Positions 58,900 through 64,000 of a stretch of 64,000 bases of DNA are shown in pieces; positions within the stretch are counted from its first letter, which is position 1; each line of letters opens with the position of its first letter. Under the pieces are notes generated by a model, which made no database searches, was not told where the DNA came from, and worked only from the letters and a program-made list of their open reading frames with translations. The translations under genes were made by a program, and so were the position numbers. Source of the DNA: Dysosmobacter welbionis (GTDB lineage Bacteria; Bacillota; Clostridia; Oscillospirales; Oscillospiraceae); assembly GCF_005121165.3 (NCBI RefSeq), contig NZ_CP034413.3, positions 1 through 64,000 of the forward strand, written 5' to 3'.

Positions 58900-60898
58900 C
58901 GAAGGTCACCTCACGGGTATTGTTCACATCCATCACGCCGTCCACGTACACCTCCACGGAGACCGTTCCGGTGCCGTACAGCTCATAGACATAGTTGCCA
59001 TCTCGGCAGGGGACCGACTCGTTGACCTTGATCACTCCGTCCACCACGATCTGAACTTCTGCTGTCTCCCGGTCTGTGGGCAGGGCGATAATCAGCGGTT
59101 CCATTTGCAGGTCTTCATTGCCGCCGCTCTCCGGGCCGGTGCTGACCCACAGCTCCACTGTGCTGCCGGCAGGCACCTGCGTGGTAGCCGTCGGGTTCTG
59201 ACGGATAACCAGACCCGCTTCCACAGTGTCGTTGGCCTCCTCATGGACCTCGACCTCCAGGCCCAGCACGTTCTTCAGCTGGTCCTCCGCCCAGGCACGT
59301 TCCCTATTCGTGAAATCGATCAGCGGCACGGTCTGGGGTCCCCGGCTGAGGACAAAGGTGATGGTGTCCCCCTTGTGGAGTTCTTCATTCGCCGCCGGGG
59401 TGGTGGACTTGATGACGTCAACGGCCAGCTCGTCATCGTACTCCTTCTGGGTCTCCTCATAGGGCTGGACGTTCAGTTCATATTCCGCCACCAGATCCTG
59501 CAGGATGGTCATGGCCTGGTCATAGGTCATGGGCTTGGTGGTCAGGTCCGGCATGGTGCCCACGTCCTCACCGGCGCTGACCCAGACGTTGATGGTGATG
59601 GGCAGCTCACCCTTCTTCTCCGTGTCCGGCTCCGGGTCCTGGCGGACGATTTCACCCACGGCGGCGTCGCTGGCCTCGGTGCCCGCCACCACCACCTGGA
59701 AGGTGCCGTCCGCCACACTGGCCTGCTCGTTGGCCTGCTCCTCCGTCATGCCCACCAGCTTGGGTACGGTGTAGGTGTCCGGCGCCGCCGGGACAAAGGA
59801 GGCGAAGATGGCCCGGAACAGGAAGAACAGGACCACCACGACCACTACGGCACCGCCGCCGATCAACGCGATCTTCTTGCCGCCGCTGAGGCGGGAGGGC
59901 TGTTCGTCCTCGTAGCGATCCTCCTCCCACCGGCGTCCCCGCTCATAGGAGGGCTCCCGGCCCTGCCGGTGGAGCTGGGGCGGCACAGCGGAGCGGAGCT
60001 TCTGAGTGGGCTCGTCGGTCTCCTCCGGCCGCAGGTCGGACAGCTCGAAGTCCAGATTCACGCCGGGGTTCTTCCGAAAGGCCTCCAGATCTGCGATCAT
60101 CGCGTCTGCGGAGGGGTAGCGCTTCTCCAGATCCGGTGCCATGGCCTTCATGCAGATCAGCTCCAGCTGCTCGGGGATGTCCGGATTCACCTCCCGGGGA
60201 GCCAGGGGCACGGAGCTCAGGTGCTGGATGGCCACGGATACGGCGCTGTCCCCCTCAAAGGGCAGGCGGCCGGTGAGCATCTCATACAGCACCACGCCGG
60301 CGGAATAGATGTCGCTGCGGGCGTCGGTGCGGTCCCCGCGGGCCTGCTCCGGAGAGATGTAGTGGACGGAGCCCAGAGCCTCCTGGGTCAGGGTCTGGGC
60401 GGCGTTCTCCAGGCAGGCGATGCCGAAGTCGGCTACCTTCACGCTGCCGTCCCGCAGCACCATCACGTTCTGGGGCTTGATATCCCGGTGGACGATGCCC
60501 CGGCTGTGGGCGTGGCTGAGGCCCCGCATGATCTGTGTAATGAAGTGCAGCGACTCCCGCCAGTTCAGCTGCCCCCGCTTCTCCATGTACTGCTTCAGCG
60601 TGATGCCGTCGATCAGCTCCATGACGATATACTCGATATCGCCGCCCTTGGACACGTCGTACACCGATACGATGTTGGGGTGAGACAGTTGGGCGACTGC
60701 CTGGGATTCTGCGTTGAACCGGCGGCGGAAGTCCTCGTCCTGGGCCAGGTCGCTCTTGAGAATCTTGACGGCCACCAGGCGGTTCAGCCGGTGGCACTTG
60801 GCCTTGTACACAATCGCCATGCCCCCGGTGCCGATACGCTCCAGAATCTCATAGCGGTTGTCCAGCATTTTTCCAATATACGGGTCCTTGTGTTCCAT
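58892..60898 (-). CDS. prkC: PASTA-domain Ser/Thr protein kinase PrkC
   Basis: 668 aa. N-terminal kinase with GTGGMAIVYKA loop, catalytic HRDIKPQN and DFG in VADFGIA; juxtamembrane basic-acidic linker; one membrane helix (IALIGGGAVVVVVVLFFLF, about residue 345); then three PASTA repeats (from YTVPKLVGMTEEQAN) and a C-terminal beta domain. Senses peptidoglycan fragments; in Bacillus it triggers germination. It is paired with its phosphatase PrpC. Confidence 0.96.
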   Translation of the reverse strand: MEHKDPYIGKMLDNRYEILERIGTGGMAIVYKAKCHRLNRLVAVKILKSDLAQDEDFRRRFNAESQAVAQLSHPNIVSVYDVSKGGDIEYIVMELIDGITLKQYMEKRGQLNWRESLHFITQIMRGLSHAHSRGIVHRDIKPQNVMVLRDGSVKVADFGIACLENAAQTLTQEALGSVHYISPEQARGDRTDARSDIYSAGVVLYEMLTGRLPFEGDSAVSVAIQHLSSVPLAPREVNPDIPEQLELICMKAMAPDLEKRYPSADAMIADLEAFRKNPGVNLDFELSDLRPEETDEPTQKLRSAVPPQLHRQGREPSYERGRRWEEDRYEDEQPSRLSGGKKIALIGGGAVVVVVVLFFLFRAIFASFVPAAPDTYTVPKLVGMTEEQANEQASVADGTFQVVVAGTEASDAAVGEIVRQDPEPDTEKKGELPITINVWVSAGEDVGTMPDLTTKPMTYDQAMTILQDLVAEYELNVQPYEETQKEYDDELAVDVIKSTTPAANEELHKGDTITFVLSRGPQTVPLIDFTNRERAWAEDQLKNVLGLEVEVHEEANDTVEAGLVIRQNPTATTQVPAGSTVELWVSTGPESGGNEDLQMEPLIIALPTDRETAEVQIVVDGVIKVNESVPCRDGNYVYELYGTGTVSVEVYVDGVMDVNNTREVTFGE

Positions 60899-60910
60899 GT
60901 GTCTCCCCCT

Positions 60911-61656
60911 TTACTGTTTTTGCATCAGGACGGCCGTGACATTGTCCGGCGCGCCCTGGCGCTTGGCGATGGCGAGCAGCCGGTCCAGGCAGGTGTCCGG
61001 CCCGTCCCGTGGATGACCTCGAAGAGCATCTCCTGATCGGTGACGGTGTTCACCAGTCCGTCGGAACACAGTAGCAGGTACTCCCCGGCGTTCATCGGGC
61101 ATATGTACCCGTCACAGTCGGCGGAGATGTCCGGTCCCAGGGCCCGGGTGATGAGATTGCGGCTGGGGTGGCGGCGGGCCTCCTCAGCGGTGATGTCTCC
61201 CCGGTCTACCATGCTTTCCACCAGGGAGTGGTCCTTGGTGATGCGGGTGATGCCGTCCTCCGTGATGTGATAAGCCCGGCTGTCCCCCACGTTGGTGACC
61301 ACCACGCCGCCGTCATAGGAGATGGCGGACACCAGGGTAGTGCCCATGTTCCGGCATTCCTCCCGGCGCTCTGCCTCCGCCTGAATGGCCTGATTGGCCA
61401 GGGCTGCCGCCTGGGCGGATGCCTCCAGCAGCTGCTGAGGGGTCTGATCCGCCGTCAGGAGCTTCTCCAGCTCCTCCAGATAGACGGAGACGGCGATCTG
61501 GCTGGCCACACGGCCCCCGGCGGGGCCGCCCATGCCGTCGCACACCACGCCCACCGTGCGGCCGGAGGCCGTGTGCTGCGCCGTGACGTAGGCGTCCTGG
61601 TTCTCCTTCCGGACAAGGCCGATGTCGGTCATGCCCCAGACGTTCATTTGGTTCAT
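60911..61656 (-). CDS. prpC: PP2C-type protein phosphatase PrpC (frameshifted)
   Basis: Counterpart of PrkC. Metal-site motifs: RKENQDAYVTAQ, VVCDGMGGPAGG, NVGDSRAYHI, LLLCSDGLVNTV and, after the break, APDNVTAVL. The frame slips at a C3 run (+ strand 61006-61008); one more base gives EVIHGDGPDTCLDRLL and a 248-aa protein ending at 60911. The reading as given ends at 60925 with a nonsense tail. ATG 61656 overlaps the rlmN stop. Confidence 0.9.
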
Positions 61657-62695
61657 TGGGAACACTCCCCTTTCTGCGCTTCTTCCATGGCCTTCCGGCG
61701 GAGCTGTCCGCAGGAGGCGTCGATATCTCCACCCAGGCTCCGCCGCACGGTGGCGGTGATGCCGTGGGATTCCAGCCGTTTTTGAAAGGCCCCGATCCGG
61801 CGGGAGGGCTTGTAGGGGCTCTCCACCACGTCGTTCAGGGGAATCAGGTTCACGTGGCCCGGCATCCCCCGGAGCTTCCTGGCGATCAGGTCCGCCTGCC
61901 AGTCGTGGTCGTTGACCCCGTCGATCATGGCGTACTCAAAGGAGATGCGGCGGCCGGTCTTGTCGAAGTAGTCGTGGCAGGCCCGGAACAGCTCCTCCAC
62001 GTCATAGGCCCGGTTGATGGGCATGATCTTGGATCGGGTCTCGCTGTCCGGCGCATGGAGGGACACAGAGAGAGTCAGCTGAAGTTCAAGCTCCGCCAGC
62101 CGCCGGATGCCCGGCACGATGCCGCAGGTGGAGAGGGAGATATGCCGCATCCCGATGTTCATCCCGTCGGGGTGGTTCACCAGCTCCAGGAATTTCAGCA
62201 CCGTGTCCAGGTTGTCCAGCGGCTCGCCGATACCCATCAGCACGATGTTGGAGACGGGCAGGCCGGAGTCTTTTTGGGTGAACAGCACCTGGTCCAGCAT
62301 CTCCGCCGGGGTCAGGTCCCGGACCTTGCCGGCGATGGTGGAGGCACAGAAGGCGCACCCCATCCGGCACCCCACCTGGGAGGAGATGCACACGGTGTTG
62401 CCGTGGTGGTACTGCATGAGCACTGTCTCGATGCAGTTGCCGTCGGACAGCTCCCAGAGGTATTTGATGGTCCCGTCCAACCGGGACACCTGCTTGCGGG
62501 CCACCTGGGGGCGGTGATGAAACAGGTCTCCTTCAGCTTTTCCCGCAGGGACTTGGAGAGATTGGTCATCCCATCGAAGTCCGTCACCCCCCGGTGGAGC
62601 CAGGTGAACACCTGCCTGCCCCGGAAGGCCGGCTCCCCCAGGGACTGGAGGAAGGCCGTCATCTCCGGCAGGGTCAGTGATTTCAAATCGGTCAT
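61653..62695 (-). CDS. rlmN: 23S rRNA (adenine(2503)-C(2))-methyltransferase (frameshifted)
   Basis: Radical-SAM enzyme methylating A2503 of 23S rRNA and A37 of some tRNAs. CX3CX2C cluster motif in GCRMGCAFCAST, GIGEPLDNLDTV, and HISLSTCGIVPGI. The N-terminal piece (62312-62695) and main piece (61653-62504) are split at a G5 run (62507-62511); six G give TAPQVARKQVSRLDG and 347 aa, the family length. Between rsmB and prpC, as in many Firmicutes. Confidence 0.92.
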
Positions 62696-62705
62696 GGATC
62701 GTTCC

Positions 62706-64000
62706 TCAATTCCGCGTCATGCGGCAGATGTAAAAGCCGTCGGTGCCGTGGCGGTGGGGCCACAGAGTCACCTGGCCCTCGGTCTCCCCCACCGGTCCGG
62801 ACAGGGAGAAGGGCGTGCGGCAAAAGTCCGGGTGCTCTGCCAGGAAGCTGTCGGATACACCCTCGTTCTCCTCCGGCAGGATCGTGCAGGTGGAGTACAC
62901 CAGCGTGCCGCCGGGCCTCACGTACCGGGCGGCGTTGTCCAAGATCGCCCGCTGGATCACCGGCAGGGCGAACAGGTCGTCAGGCTTTTTGTACCGGACA
63001 TCCGGCTTCTTCCGGATGATGCCGAAACCCGAGCAGGGGGCGTCTACCAGCACCACATCGAACCGCGCCTCCCACTCCGGCCGGAATGTCCGGCCGTCGG
63101 CGGCTTCTGCCCGGATGCAGGCGAGTCCCAGCCGGTCCGCTCCCTCCCGGATGCGCTTCAGCTTGTTCTCGTGAAGGTCGCAGGCCAAAATCTCCCCCTG
63201 GTCCTCCATCGCGAAGGCGGCGGAGAAAGACTTGCCTCCCGGTGCGGCGCACACGTCCAGCACCCGCATTCCCGGCCCCACCCCGGCGATTTGGGATACC
63301 AACCGAGCCGCCGGGTCCTGGACCAGGAATTTTCCCGTTCGGAAGGGCTCCAGCGCCGTCAGGTCCCCGGCGTGGTCCAGCTCTAGGCATCCGGACACCC
63401 AAGGATGGGGCCGGACAATCACGCCGGATGCCACCAGCTCCGCCGTCAGCTCCTCCGCAGCAGCTTTCAGCGGATTCACCTGAATCGTCAGCGGCGCCGG
63501 AGCGTTGTCGGCCGCAAGGCAGGCTTCCGTCTCCGGCCCCAGAATGGCCTGGAGGCGTTTCACCAGCCACTTGGGATGGCTGTACCGGATGGAGAGGCTG
63601 TGCAGTGCATCCTGGTCCGGGATCCTCGGCAGGTGCACCTTGTTCCGGGAGAGCTGCCGCAGCACCGCGTTCACCAGTCCGGCTGCCTTGGCCCGGCCGT
63701 TGTCCTTGGCCTGCTCCACCGCCTGATTGACAGCGGCGCTGTGGGGAATTTTATCCAGAAACAGAATTTGATAAGCCCCAATCCGCAGAATTTCCAGCAA
63801 CGGCGGCTGCAAGTGGTCGGCCTTTTGGGAGCAGTAGGCACCCAGGTAGAAGTCCAGCAGCAGCCGGTTCTGCATCACGCCGTAGACGATGCGGCTGCAC
63901 AGCGCCGCCTCTGGTCCGGACAGGCCGTCCCGGCGGAGCTGGACCCTCAGGGCCGCATCCGCCCAGGCCCCGGCCGTGCGGCAGCTCACCAGGACGCGCA
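62706..64000 (-). CDS. rsmB: 16S rRNA (cytosine(967)-C(5))-methyltransferase, 5' end beyond window
   Basis: At least 430 residues are in the window. NusB-like N-terminal domain (SCRTAGAWADAALRVQL…), then a class I methyltransferase: VLDVCAAPGGKS (SAM site), VLVDAPCSGFG (first Cys) and VYSTCTILPEEN (catalytic Cys). The start codon lies past base 64000, since the frame is open to the window edge. Confidence 0.94.
   Translation of the reverse strand, partial: RVLVSCRTAGAWADAALRVQLRRDGLSGPEAALCSRIVYGVMQNRLLLDFYLGAYCSQKADHLQPPLLEILRIGAYQILFLDKIPHSAAVNQAVEQAKDNGRAKAAGLVNAVLRQLSRNKVHLPRIPDQDALHSLSIRYSHPKWLVKRLQAILGPETEACLAADNAPAPLTIQVNPLKAAAEELTAELVASGVIVRPHPWVSGCLELDHAGDLTALEPFRTGKFLVQDPAARLVSQIAGVGPGMRVLDVCAAPGGKSFSAAFAMEDQGEILACDLHENKLKRIREGADRLGLACIRAEAADGRTFRPEWEARFDVVLVDAPCSGFGIIRKKPDVRYKKPDDLFALPVIQRAILDNAARYVRPGGTLVYSTCTILPEENEGVSDSFLAEHPDFCRTPFSLSGPVGETEGQVTLWPHRHGTDGFYICRMTRN

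Noticed and set aside
44155-62511. Programmed frameshifting as an explanation for broken mtn, coaX, prpC and rlmN
   Set aside because: No slippery heptamer followed by a pseudoknot or stem is evident, the same defect hits unrelated housekeeping genes, and always in a G/C run. Assembly error is simpler.
1-64000. CRISPR arrays, insertion sequences, prophage, integrons
   Set aside because: No regularly spaced direct repeats, transposase or integrase motifs, or phage genes were seen.

Overview
The window is 64 kb of GC-rich chromosome from a spore-forming, anaerobic-type Firmicute. The gene content (spoIIAA-AB-sigF, spoIIGA-sigE, spoIVA, sipL, spoVM, a PPi-type phosphofructokinase, FeoAB, a selenium-metabolism yedF cluster, DUF951, DUF6472, DUF6485) points to Clostridia, most likely an Oscillospiraceae gut lineage of the Flavonifractor/Lawsonibacter/Dysosmobacter kind. 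That placement is inferred from gene content; no 16S gene is present. I see no phage, insertion sequence or CRISPR array: this is ordinary chromosomal backbone with some unusual cassettes.

Layout. 1-7.5 kb: a very large BlaR1/M56 membrane metallopeptidase, then a minus-strand DUF4358 / MBOAT / DHHW operon for envelope acylation. 7.7-11.2 kb: threonine aldolase, then an operon with a textbook promoter whose spacer is a perfect Firmicutes LexA box. It encodes a 42-aa membrane protein, a radical-SAM/HhH DNA-repair-like enzyme and its TIGR03915 partner. 11-20 kb: spoIIA operon, small enzymes, valS with its T-box, and sigE/spoIIGA. 20-28 kb: DUF951, an S1 protein, rarA, and a peptide-utilisation set (M24, PepT, M29, Na+ symporter). 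28-32 kb: nth, a three-gene operon of unknown function, two tRNA-Ser, one tRNA-Pro, and a VanY-type carboxypeptidase. 32-34.2 kb: the yedF selenium/sulfur cluster with a long structured leader. 34-43.6 kb: lysA, a lipoprotein, a VOC protein, feoAB, mnaA/tagO, trpS. 43.8-48.6 kb: mtn, DUF6485, fba/pfk, an AT-richer acetyltransferase, coaX. 48.8-51 kb: alkA-adaA-ogt adaptive-response operon. 51-58 kb: spoIVA, an amino-acid ABC transporter, sipL, spoVM. 58-64 kb: rsgA-prkC-prpC-rlmN-rsmB.

A recurring oddity is that seven genes (M56 peptidase, DHHW protein, spoIIGA, mtn, coaX, prpC, rlmN) are broken by single missing bases, nine in all, each inside a G or C run. Restoring one base per run gives full-length family proteins and correct ATGA overlaps with the neighbouring genes. 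I read these as homopolymer errors of the assembly, not biology. They also make SpoIIGA and SigE look like one fused protein.

The genes work together mainly in sporulation control (SigF and SigE circuits, then the SpoVM-SpoIVA-SipL coat base), DNA-damage response (the SOS cassette, the adaptive operon, nth, rarA), peptide and amino-acid uptake, and core housekeeping.
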